NCBI GenBank assembly: GCA_002327765.1
Contig: DCUH01000137.1
Location: 1-13,221, forward strand
Direction: 5' to 3'
Source of the DNA: a bacterium UBA2219
GTDB lineage: Bacteria; Desulfobacterota; Deferrimicrobia; Deferrimicrobiales; Deferrimicrobiaceae
Length of the DNA stretch: 13,221 bases
Shown: positions 7,646-13,221 of the stretch, in pieces
Numbering within the stretch: the stretch's first letter is position 1
How the letters are laid out: each line of letters starts with the position of its first letter
The notes under the pieces: model-generated
The model's database searches: none
The model's input: the letters and a program-made list of their open reading frames with translations, nothing else
Told to the model about the DNA's origin: nothing
Position numbers and translations under genes: made by a program

Positions 7646-8152
7646 ATGAACGATGTCTCCCGCATCCGCGTGGGAGACGACGTGTCCGGGATCGCCGGCC
7701 TCAAAGAGGCGCTGGCGGAGATCGCGTCGCAGTGGAAAGGCAAGCCGGCCGAGCAGGCAGGGGACGCGCTGCTGGAGAAGCTCTCGAAGCGCAATTACAT
7801 CCATCCCGGGAAAAGGGAGCTGTACAGGCAGGCGTTCGTCCGCGAGTACAGGAAATTCATCGGGGAGCCGGCGGAGGAAGCGGGCGGAGGCGGCGTCGAG
7901 ATCAAGGTGTTCGGTCCGGGCTGCCCCCGGTGCAGGAAGATGGAAGAGGACGTCCGGTCCGCCCTCGCGGAGACGGGCGTCGACGCGGACGTGGAGCACG
8001 TGTCGGACATGAAGGAGATCTTTTCCGCCGGCATCATGGGGACCCCCGCGCTGATGATCGACGGGAAGGTGCTGGTGACGGGGTCCGTCCCTCCGAAGTC
8101 GAAGCTGAAGGAGTGGATCACGAAGGCCGCCGCCCGGCGCGCCGCAAGGTGA
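7646..8152 (+). CDS. Thioredoxin-fold redox-active disulfide protein with N-terminal extension
   Basis: This is a cytoplasmic protein of 168 residues. Residues 84-160 form a small thioredoxin/glutaredoxin-like domain of the redox-active disulfide protein 2 type: IKVFGPGCPRCRKME with active site CPRC at 93-96, and cis-proline MGTPALMIDG near 134. Residues 1-75 are a separate polar helical segment (GLKEALAEI, KRNYIHPGKRELYRQAFVRE) that I cannot name. A Gly-rich linker joins them. The ATG at 7646 has AGGAGG with a 7-nt spacer and starts 14 bp after the permease stop. Small thioredoxins of this kind commonly accompany DUF318 permeases, where they are thought to deliver reduced or metal-loaded thiols. 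That role is inferred here. Its stop is 6 bp from the stop of the convergent MFS gene. Confidence 0.82.
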   Translation: MNDVSRIRVGDDVSGIAGLKEALAEIASQWKGKPAEQAGDALLEKLSKRNYIHPGKRELYRQAFVREYRKFIGEPAEEAGGGGVEIKVFGPGCPRCRKMEEDVRSALAETGVDADVEHVSDMKEIFSAGIMGTPALMIDGKVLVTGSVPPKSKLKEWITKAAARRAAR

Positions 8153-8158
8153 AAGCGG

Positions 8159-9310
8159 TCATCGCCCGCCGCGTCGTCCGTCCCGCGCGGCCGAAAGCCC
8201 CGCGGCGAACGGTACGGCCAGGAAGCAGGCGACCAGGGCGACCACCCCGCCCCACCCCCACAGGTGGTACGCCGTGCCGCTCGCGGTGATGCCTCCCGCC
8301 CCCCCGAGGTAATACAGCAGGATATACAGGGAGTTGCCCCTCCCCCGGCTCGACGCGAGCCGCCGGTTCAGCTCCGCCACCGCCGCCGTATGCACGATGA
8401 AAAATCCCGCGCAGGCCCCCGCGAGCCCCGCCCCGATCCCGGCGAGGGAGGGCAGGAGAAGAAGGAGCGAGGACGCCGCGAACACTGCGGACCCGATCGC
8501 CATCGTCGCGCCGTTCCCGAAACGGTTCCCCAGCCGCCCGGCCGAGGGGCCGATCGCCACGCCGACGAGATACGACAGGTACAGCAGCGTGACGAGGTGG
8601 GTGGGAAGGGAAAACGGCGGCCCCGCCAGCCGGAACGGCATGTAGTTGAAGACGGAAAGGAAGGCGCCGCAGGCGAAGGCGCCGGAGAAGAAGATCCGCA
8701 CCAGGTCGGGACGCGAAAGGAGGGCGACGAACCCGGCCTCCTCCCCGCCCGCGTCGGTAGGCCTTTCCTCCCGCGGCAGCCAGCGGAAGGCGTCGAGCGT
8801 CCCGAGGAGCAGGAGGACCGAGGCGGTCACGAACGCGTACCTCCAGTGCAGCGGGGGATGGATGAACCCCGCCAGCAGACGGCCTCCCAGCCCACCCGCC
8901 ACCGTGGCCGAGACGTACGACCCCATCGCGACGTTCAGCCGGTCCGGGGGCAGGCGCCTGGCGAGGAAGACCACGAGGCAGGTCGTGATCGCGGGGACGG
9001 ACAGCCCCTGGAGGAACCGGGCGGCCACGAGCAGGGGAAAACTCTCCGTCGCCGCGCAAAGGAACCCGCACAGGGAGGCCACCATCCCCCCCGACAGCAG
9101 GATCGGACGGGTCGGGAACCGGTCGGCCAGCCGGCCCAGCGGCAGGGTGGCGAGGGCGATCCCGAAGATCACCGCGGAGACGGAAAAGGACGCCTTGGCC
9201 GCCCCGATCCCGAACTCCCGCCCCAGGACCGGCAGCACCGGCTGGGTCAGGTAGATGGTGGAAAAGGTCGCCGCGACCAGGAGGAACACCCGGGCCTGGA
9301 GCGTTTTCAT
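8159..9310 (-). CDS. MFS transporter, 12-TM (DHA1/YnfM-like)
   Basis: This 383-residue protein is a major facilitator superfamily permease with about twelve hydrophobic helices and a short central loop (REERPTDAGGEEAG, about residues 180-193). Near the N-terminus TQPVLPVLGREFGI is followed by a motif-A-like loop, LGRLADRFPTRPIL. Helix 4 holds ARFLQGLSVPAI. The overall pattern resembles the YnfM/YybF group of drug or metabolite exporters; the substrate is unknown. The ATG at 9310 has GGTGAT 4 nt before it. It shares a short (53 bp) divergent promoter region with draT and converges with the thioredoxin gene, leaving no room for a conventional terminator. Nothing ties it functionally to either neighbour. 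Confidence 0.88.
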   Translation of the reverse strand: MKTLQARVFLLVAATFSTIYLTQPVLPVLGREFGIGAAKASFSVSAVIFGIALATLPLGRLADRFPTRPILLSGGMVASLCGFLCAATESFPLLVAARFLQGLSVPAITTCLVVFLARRLPPDRLNVAMGSYVSATVAGGLGGRLLAGFIHPPLHWRYAFVTASVLLLLGTLDAFRWLPREERPTDAGGEEAGFVALLSRPDLVRIFFSGAFACGAFLSVFNYMPFRLAGPPFSLPTHLVTLLYLSYLVGVAIGPSAGRLGNRFGNGATMAIGSAVFAASSLLLLLPSLAGIGAGLAGACAGFFIVHTAAVAELNRRLASSRGRGNSLYILLYYLGGAGGITASGTAYHLWGWGGVVALVACFLAVPFAAGLSAARDGRRGGR

Positions 9311-9363
9311 CCGATCACCTTAGCCGAAGGGAAACGGCAAAGGAAAGGAAGTATGATGTATCG

Positions 9364-10161
9364 ATGGTCCTCGATGTACTCCCGCTGAACCGCTGCGACC
9401 ACCCGCCCCGGGTGATCGCGTCGCCGCATTTCAACCGGAACCCGAGGCCTCTCGCGATCCAGGGCGTCCGCCGGTTCCACCGGTCGCTGTTCGCCCGCCT
9501 CGACTCCCTCCCGAAGCCGGCCGCCCGGGAACGGTGCCTTCGCGACTACATGGAAACGGTATTCCTGACCGGGAAGATTCCCCGGGACGTCTCCCCCGCC
9601 GACCGCCGGTCCCTGCGGAACGGCTACCTGCGGTTCCTGCGCGGCTGGATGCTGGACGCGAGCTCCGAGGAGGGGGCGGTGCTGAAAGGGTGGGTGGAAA
9701 GCCGGTTCGGGCTGCCCCCCGTCTTCCACGCCGGCCCGATCGACGGCGCCGGCACCGGGGAGTACCTCGTCTACCTCGGCGAACGGATGCACGGGAGCAC
9801 CCGGACGAACGCCGTCGACATGCAGTTCGACCTCGTCTACGAGTACGTGCAGTACGAGCTGGGGCGCCGCCACCCCGGCGTCTCCTCCTTCCGCCTGTAT
9901 CGGGGGATCCGCAACATCGCGGACTACCTGTTCCTCGAGGAGAGCATCGACGCCCGGGCGGTGGTCCGGCTGAACAACCTCAACTCCTTCTCCTCCCGTC
10001 TCGAGTATGCCTGGGAGTTCGGAAGCCACGTCTTCGAGGCCGACGTCCCCGCCTCCAAGATCTTCTTCCGGTCCGACGTCCTTCCCGGCGTCCTTCCGAG
10101 GGGCGAGGAGGAATCGCTGGTGATCGGGGGGGATTTCGACGTGATCGTGAGGTCGTATTGA
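9364..10161 (+). CDS. draT: NAD+-dinitrogen-reductase ADP-D-ribosyltransferase DraT
   Basis: DraT switches nitrogenase off by transferring ADP-ribose from NAD+ to an arginine of NifH when ammonium rises or energy falls. This 265-residue protein has the family's full length. Landmarks are LPLNRCDHPPRVIASPHF at 6-23, GVRRFHRSLFARLDSLP at 34-50, and the ADP-ribosyltransferase R motif FRLYRGIRN at 176-184. The central NNLNSFSS (204-211) corresponds to the S-T-S-like region, and EFGSHVFEADVPASKIFF follows at 218-235. The ATG at 9364 has AAGGAAAGGAAG upstream (about 12 nt from its end to the start). A competing ATG pair at 9353-9358 is out of frame. The stop overlaps the draG start (TTGA). No sigma-54 or NifA-type site is visible in the 53 bp upstream, and no nif structural genes lie in the window. 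Confidence 0.95.
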   Translation: MVLDVLPLNRCDHPPRVIASPHFNRNPRPLAIQGVRRFHRSLFARLDSLPKPAARERCLRDYMETVFLTGKIPRDVSPADRRSLRNGYLRFLRGWMLDASSEEGAVLKGWVESRFGLPPVFHAGPIDGAGTGEYLVYLGERMHGSTRTNAVDMQFDLVYEYVQYELGRRHPGVSSFRLYRGIRNIADYLFLEESIDARAVVRLNNLNSFSSRLEYAWEFGSHVFEADVPASKIFFRSDVLPGVLPRGEEESLVIGGDFDVIVRSY

Positions 10162-11084
10162 GCCCCCGGAACGGGGGGGTCCCGGGCCGCGCGGACATCG
10201 AGCAGCGCGCGCAGGCCGTCCTGCTCGGGTCGGCCGTCGGCGACGCCCTCGGCGCCACGACGGAGTTCATGACGCCCGACCAGATCCGGGAGCGTGTCGG
10301 GGTCCACCGGGAAATCACCGGCGGCGGCTGGCTGGATCTTTCCCCCGGACAGGTCACGGACGACACGCAGATGACGCTGTGCGTGGCGCGCGCGATCGCC
10401 GCGAGCGGCGGCTGGGACCTCGTGGGGATCGCGGACCGCTTCGCGCGCTGGCTCGAGGGGAATCCCGTCGACGTCGGGGCCACATGCCGGCGGGGGATCG
10501 AGGAGTACCGGGCGAAGCGGCGGCTCCAGGTGCCCCCGAACGAGCGGGACGCGGGAAACGGCGCGGTTATGCGGATGGCCCCGGTGGCGCTGTACGCGCT
10601 GGGCGACGAGGAGCGGATGGCCCGGCTCGCCGTCGAGCAGGCGCGGCTGACCCACAACCACCCGCTCTCGGACGCCGCGTGCGTCGCGGTGGGGCTGCTG
10701 GTCCAGTGGGGGATCCTCGGGCATCCCGCGCGCAGGCTCCGCGCCGCGGCGGACGAGCTGGTCGCGCGGCACCCGCAGTTCCAATTCGACGGATACGAAG
10801 GCGGGGCCACCGCGTACGTGGCCGACACGATCCGCACGGTCCTCGACGCCTTCTTCTCCACCGGCGGCTTCGAGGAGTGCCTCGTGAAGACGGTCAACCG
10901 GGGGGACGACGCCGACACCACGGCGGCCATCGCCGGGGCGATCGCGGGCGCCCGCTACGGCCTCGACGCGATACCGCCCCGCTGGCTCGCCGCCCTGGAC
11001 CCCGCCCTGCGCATGGAGCTCTCCTCGCTGGCCTCGCGGATCGTCGGCCTGTCCCCGCTGCTCCGCCCCCCGGAGGCGATGTAA
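10158..11084 (+). CDS. draG: ADP-ribosyl-[dinitrogen reductase] hydrolase DraG
   Basis: DraG reverses DraT by removing ADP-ribose from NifH, reactivating nitrogenase. It belongs to the dinuclear-metal ADP-ribosylglycohydrolase (ARH) family. There is no ATG before the conserved domain. The TTG at 10158 overlaps the draT stop (TTGA) and has GAGG with a 5-nt spacer, giving 308 residues, close to family length. The fold begins AVLLGSAVGDALGATTEF (20-37). Metal-site motifs are VTDDTQMTL (66-74) and NRGDDADTTAAIAGAIAG (247-264), with aspartates 68, 69, 250, 251 and 253 in the expected places. NGAVMRMAP (134-142) and THNHPLSDA (165-173) are further ARH hallmarks. A frame open upstream to 9534 lies inside draT and is not part of the gene. 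The coupled arrangement ensures both arms of the switch are made together. Confidence 0.93.
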   Translation: MSPRNGGVPGRADIEQRAQAVLLGSAVGDALGATTEFMTPDQIRERVGVHREITGGGWLDLSPGQVTDDTQMTLCVARAIAASGGWDLVGIADRFARWLEGNPVDVGATCRRGIEEYRAKRRLQVPPNERDAGNGAVMRMAPVALYALGDEERMARLAVEQARLTHNHPLSDAACVAVGLLVQWGILGHPARRLRAAADELVARHPQFQFDGYEGGATAYVADTIRTVLDAFFSTGGFEECLVKTVNRGDDADTTAAIAGAIAGARYGLDAIPPRWLAALDPALRMELSSLASRIVGLSPLLRPPEAM

Positions 11085-11088
11085 CCCG

Positions 11089-12558
11089 TTGGAGCGAAGA
11101 ACGCACCGGCCGCTGACGGTGGTTGCCCTGCTCCTGGGGCTCTTCCTGGCGGCGATGGAAATGACCGTCGTCTCTACGGCCATGCCGACCGCGGTCGGGG
11201 AGCTGGGCGGGATCCACCTCTACGCCTGGGTGTTCGCGGCCTACATGCTCACGGCCACCGTGACCATGCCCATGCACGGGAAGCTCGCCGACCTTTACGG
11301 GCGCAAGCCGGTGATGTTCGCGGGGATCGCCCTGTTCCTTTCCGGCTCCTTCCTCTGCGGCCGCGCCGGCGGCATGACCGAGCTCATCCTCTTCCGGGCG
11401 GTCCAGGGGCTGGGCGCCGGGGCGATCCAGCCCATCGCGATGACCATCGTCGGCGATCTCTTCGACGTCCACCAGCGGGGCAGGGTCCAGGGGGCCTTGA
11501 GCGCGGTCTGGGGGGTCGCGGGGCTGATCGGGCCGCTCCTCGGCGGCGCGATCGTGCACTGGCTGTCGTGGCGATGGGTGTTCTACGTGAACATCCCGGC
11601 GGGTCTGGGCTGCGCCGCGGTGCTGTATTTCGCCTACCACGAGACGGTGGAGCGGCGCGAGCGCCGGCTCGACGCCGCAGGCGCGGTCCTGCTTTCCCTC
11701 ACGATCGTCCTCGCCCTCCTCGGGACCCGGGCCCGCGGGGAAGGCCTCCTTCTCTTCGCCGGCGCGGCCGTTTCCCTGGCCGCCTTCCTGCTGGCGGAAC
11801 GCCGCGCGGCCGAGCCGATCCTTCCGCTCGACCTCTTCTCGCAGCGCGTCATCGCCGTCGCTTCGGCCAGCGGCGCGCTGGTGGGAGGCGCGATGATGTC
11901 CGCGGTCACCTTCGTCCCGCTCTACGTGCAGGCCGTGCTGTCCGGGACGCCCTACGAGGCGGGCAGCGCCATCGCGCCGGTCGCCGTGGGATGGCCGATC
12001 GCCTCGACCCTGGCGGGGCGTCTCCTGCCGACCCGGGGGTACCGCGTCCTCATCCGGACCGGCCTCGCGCTCACGCTGTGCGCTGCGGCGGCGTTGTCGC
12101 TGCTCCTCCGCCCGGAGGCGGACCTGTGGGCGATCCGGCTGGTCATGCTCCTGTACGGGCTGGGGCTGGGTCTGGCGAACACCCCGCTGATCATCGCGGT
12201 GCAGTCGAGCGTCCCGTGGGACCGGCGCGGCGTGGCCACCGCCAGCACCCTGTTCAGCCGCACGATCGGCGGCACCCTGGCGGTCGGCGCGCTCGGAAGC
12301 GTCCTCGCCGCCGCCCTCGCCGCGAGCGGGGTCCCCGCGGAGACCGCCGACCGGCTGCTGGGGCCCGGGCGCTCCCTGCTTCCTCAGGCGATGGTGCAAA
12401 GCCTCTTCGGCGCCCTCCAGGGGGGAATGGACACGATCTTCCGGGCGGTGGCGGCCATCGCCTTCGCGGGGTTCGCGGTCAGCCTGCTGTTCCCGGCGGT
12501 CCGCATCGCCCCCCGGACGCCGCGCCGCCCGCATCCCGGAAATGACCCCTGCAAATAA
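11089..12558 (+). CDS. DHA2-family MFS multidrug exporter (14 TM)
   Basis: This is an MFS drug:proton antiporter of the 14-helix DHA2 (EmrB/QacA-like) type, 489 residues. MEMTVVSTAMPTAVGEL (about 24-40) is the motif at the end of helix 1. GKLADLYGRKPVM (about 64-76) is motif A. FRAVQGLGAGAIQPIAM follows, and GLIGPLLGGAIVHWLSWRWV (about 145-164) is motif C. The only plausible start is the TTG at 11089, 4 bp after the draG stop, with CGGAGGCG about 10 nt upstream inside the end of draG. That makes it the third gene of a draT-draG operon. The link between an exporter and nitrogenase control is not explained by known function. No strong terminator follows; the next transcription unit starts within about 50 bp. 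Confidence 0.88.
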   Translation: MERRTHRPLTVVALLLGLFLAAMEMTVVSTAMPTAVGELGGIHLYAWVFAAYMLTATVTMPMHGKLADLYGRKPVMFAGIALFLSGSFLCGRAGGMTELILFRAVQGLGAGAIQPIAMTIVGDLFDVHQRGRVQGALSAVWGVAGLIGPLLGGAIVHWLSWRWVFYVNIPAGLGCAAVLYFAYHETVERRERRLDAAGAVLLSLTIVLALLGTRARGEGLLLFAGAAVSLAAFLLAERRAAEPILPLDLFSQRVIAVASASGALVGGAMMSAVTFVPLYVQAVLSGTPYEAGSAIAPVAVGWPIASTLAGRLLPTRGYRVLIRTGLALTLCAAAALSLLLRPEADLWAIRLVMLLYGLGLGLANTPLIIAVQSSVPWDRRGVATASTLFSRTIGGTLAVGALGSVLAAALAASGVPAETADRLLGPGRSLLPQAMVQSLFGALQGGMDTIFRAVAAIAFAGFAVSLLFPAVRIAPRTPRRPHPGNDPCK

Positions 12559-12573
12559 AAGCTTGCGCGCCGA

Positions 12574-12602
12574 ATGACGATCCGGTAACCTGTTTTGATA
12601 AT
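12574..12602 (+). promoter_or_regulatory. Candidate promoter of the DEAD-box helicase
   Basis: The sequence ATGACG (4 of 6 matches to TTGACA) at 12574-12579 and GATAAT at 12597-12602 are 17 bp apart. A start near 12609 would give a leader of about 164 nt before the helicase ATG. Confidence 0.45.
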
Positions 12603-12637
12603 ACATCCCGAGACGCAATCCTCTCCCAAAGGGTTTT

Positions 12638-12764
12638 CTCCAAGGAGCGGGTCGAAGAAGGCGCGACCCGGCCAACCAGCTTCTCCTTAGACTTCACCAC
12701 GCGGAAGATCGGACGGCCACCGCGCCCGCCCACGGTTGTGCTTGGTGAAAAACACGAAGGAGAA
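12638..12764 (+). promoter_or_regulatory. Structured 5' leader with a possible anti-Shine-Dalgarno switch
   Basis: A perfect 7-bp stem CGGGTCG/CGACCCG (12648-12654 and 12664-12670, 9-nt loop) is flanked by AAGGAG (12642-12647) and CTCCTT (12683-12688), which can also pair. TTCTCCTT (12681-12688) is exactly complementary over 8 bases to AAGGAGAA (12757-12764), which holds the helicase ribosome binding site. CTCC at 12638-12641 can pair with GGAG at 12644-12647. These pairings exclude one another, so the leader could hide or expose the ribosome binding site. Complementarity is seen; regulation is inference. Confidence 0.45.
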
Positions 12765-12772
12765 ACAGGAAC

Positions 12773-13221
12773 ATGCAGGAAGAAAGACCGTTGGAAGCAG
12801 CATCGTCGTTTGAAGCGTTCGGGCTCCGTCCCGAGCTCCTCCGCGCCGTCGCGGCGAAGAAGTACGCAACCCCCACCCCCATCCAGACGAAGGCGATTCC
12901 CCTCGTGCTCGAGGGGAAGGACGTCCTCGGGTGCGCGCAGACCGGCACCGGGAAAACGGCCGCCTTCGCGCTGCCGATCCTTCACCGGCTCCAGGGGGCT
13001 CCCTGGAAGGGAAGCGGCCGGCGGCCCGTCCGCGTCCTCGTCCTGACCCCGACGCGGGAGCTGGCCTCCCAGGTCGCGGAGAGCTTCGGCGAATACGGCA
13101 GGCACACGGGACTATCGCACGCCGTCGTCTTCGGCGGCGTCAACCAGGGGCCGCAGGCCCAGGCGCTGCGGCGGGGGATCGACATCCTCGTGGCGACGCC
13201 CGGGCGGCTGCTCGACCTGAT
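12773..13221 (+). CDS. DEAD-box ATP-dependent RNA helicase, RhlE-like (3' end outside window)
   Basis: The first 149 codons of an RNA-unwinding ATPase are present and the frame is open to the right edge. Motifs in order are the Q-motif region with FEAFGLRPELLRAV (13-26) and YATPTPIQTKAIP (31-43), motif I AQTGTGKT (55-62), motif Ia PTRELA (93-98), the GG motif (121-122) and motif Ib TPGRLLDL (142-149). The DEAD box, the SAT motif and the second RecA domain must lie beyond the edge. The ATG at 12773 has AAGGAG about 10 nt upstream. Such helicases act in ribosome assembly, RNA decay and cold adaptation. The long structured leader fits the known tendency of cold-shock helicases to be controlled after transcription. 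RhlE is the likely subgroup, judged only from the N-terminal domain. Confidence 0.93.
   Translation, partial: MQEERPLEAASSFEAFGLRPELLRAVAAKKYATPTPIQTKAIPLVLEGKDVLGCAQTGTGKTAAFALPILHRLQGAPWKGSGRRPVRVLVLTPTRELASQVAESFGEYGRHTGLSHAVVFGGVNQGPQAQALRRGIDILVATPGRLLDL

Noticed and set aside
9311..9363. Sigma-54 or NifA site before draT
   Set aside because: I looked for a GG-N10-GC type element and found no convincing match in this 53-bp gap.
9534..10157. N-terminal extension of the DraG frame back to 9534
   Set aside because: This part overlaps draT entirely and has shadow-frame composition; DraG proteins begin near the AVLLGSAVGDALG motif, consistent with the TTG at 10158.
10894..12675. 593-codon minus-strand frame opposite the DHA2 exporter
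   Set aside because: Arg/Glu/Gly-rich antisense frame; the plus strand has unmistakable MFS motifs throughout.

Overview
The window is GC-rich, densely packed bacterial DNA. It combines draT/draG (reversible ADP-ribosylation of nitrogenase), an Acr3 arsenite pump, an ArsP/DUF318-type permease with a small thioredoxin, an FmdE-like remnant and a VKOR-DsbA fusion. That combination suggests a diazotrophic anaerobe or facultative anaerobe of the Desulfobacterota/Desulfuromonadia (Geobacter-like) kind. This placement is an inference from gene content; no rRNA or tRNA is present to confirm it.

Layout. (1) 1-1500, minus strand: an ABC exporter of the MacB/LolCDE type, with an ATPase overlapping the start of an FtsX/MacB permease that runs off the left edge. 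(2) 1501-3230: a broken gene made of an FmdE-like 5' end joined out of frame to a TauE/SafE-like 3' end, with a perfect 12-2-12 palindrome just upstream, then a regulator fusing a LexA-type winged helix to a complete Crp/Fnr protein. (3) 3283-6394, minus strand: a stress/arsenic operon reading promoter, a tiny CCG-tailed peptide, acr3, a frameshifted tandem universal stress protein, and the VKOR-DsbA fusion. Most junctions overlap by a few bases. (4) 6459-8152, plus strand, divergent from (3) across a short operator-like region: the ArsP-like permease, interrupted by one in-frame TAA, and a thioredoxin-fold protein. (5) 8159-9310, minus strand: a 12-TM MFS transporter. (6) 9364-12558, plus strand: draT, draG and a 14-TM DHA2-type MFS exporter, tightly coupled and with TTG starts for the last two. 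(7) 12559-13221: a promoter, a structured leader and the first 149 codons of a DEAD-box RNA helicase.

How it fits together. Blocks 3 and 4 look like one divergently controlled metalloid and envelope-redox module: As(III) efflux, organoarsenical efflux, dithiol chemistry in cytoplasm and periplasm, and stress tolerance. No arsR lies in the window, although there are ArsR-like inverted repeats in the shared promoter region. Block 6 is a post-translational nitrogenase switch with an exporter attached.

Three genes between 1.8 and 6.8 kb are each broken by a small lesion (junction with frame change, single-base frameshift, single nonsense codon), while all other genes are intact. Either this locus is decaying or the local sequence contains errors; the window alone cannot decide. 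The observations I rate highest are the LexA-Crp fusion regulator with its own palindromic, possibly leaderless promoter; the promoter-proximal CCG peptide; the 12-2-12 operator; and a leader in which the helicase Shine-Dalgarno can pair with an upstream anti-SD that also has a competing partner.
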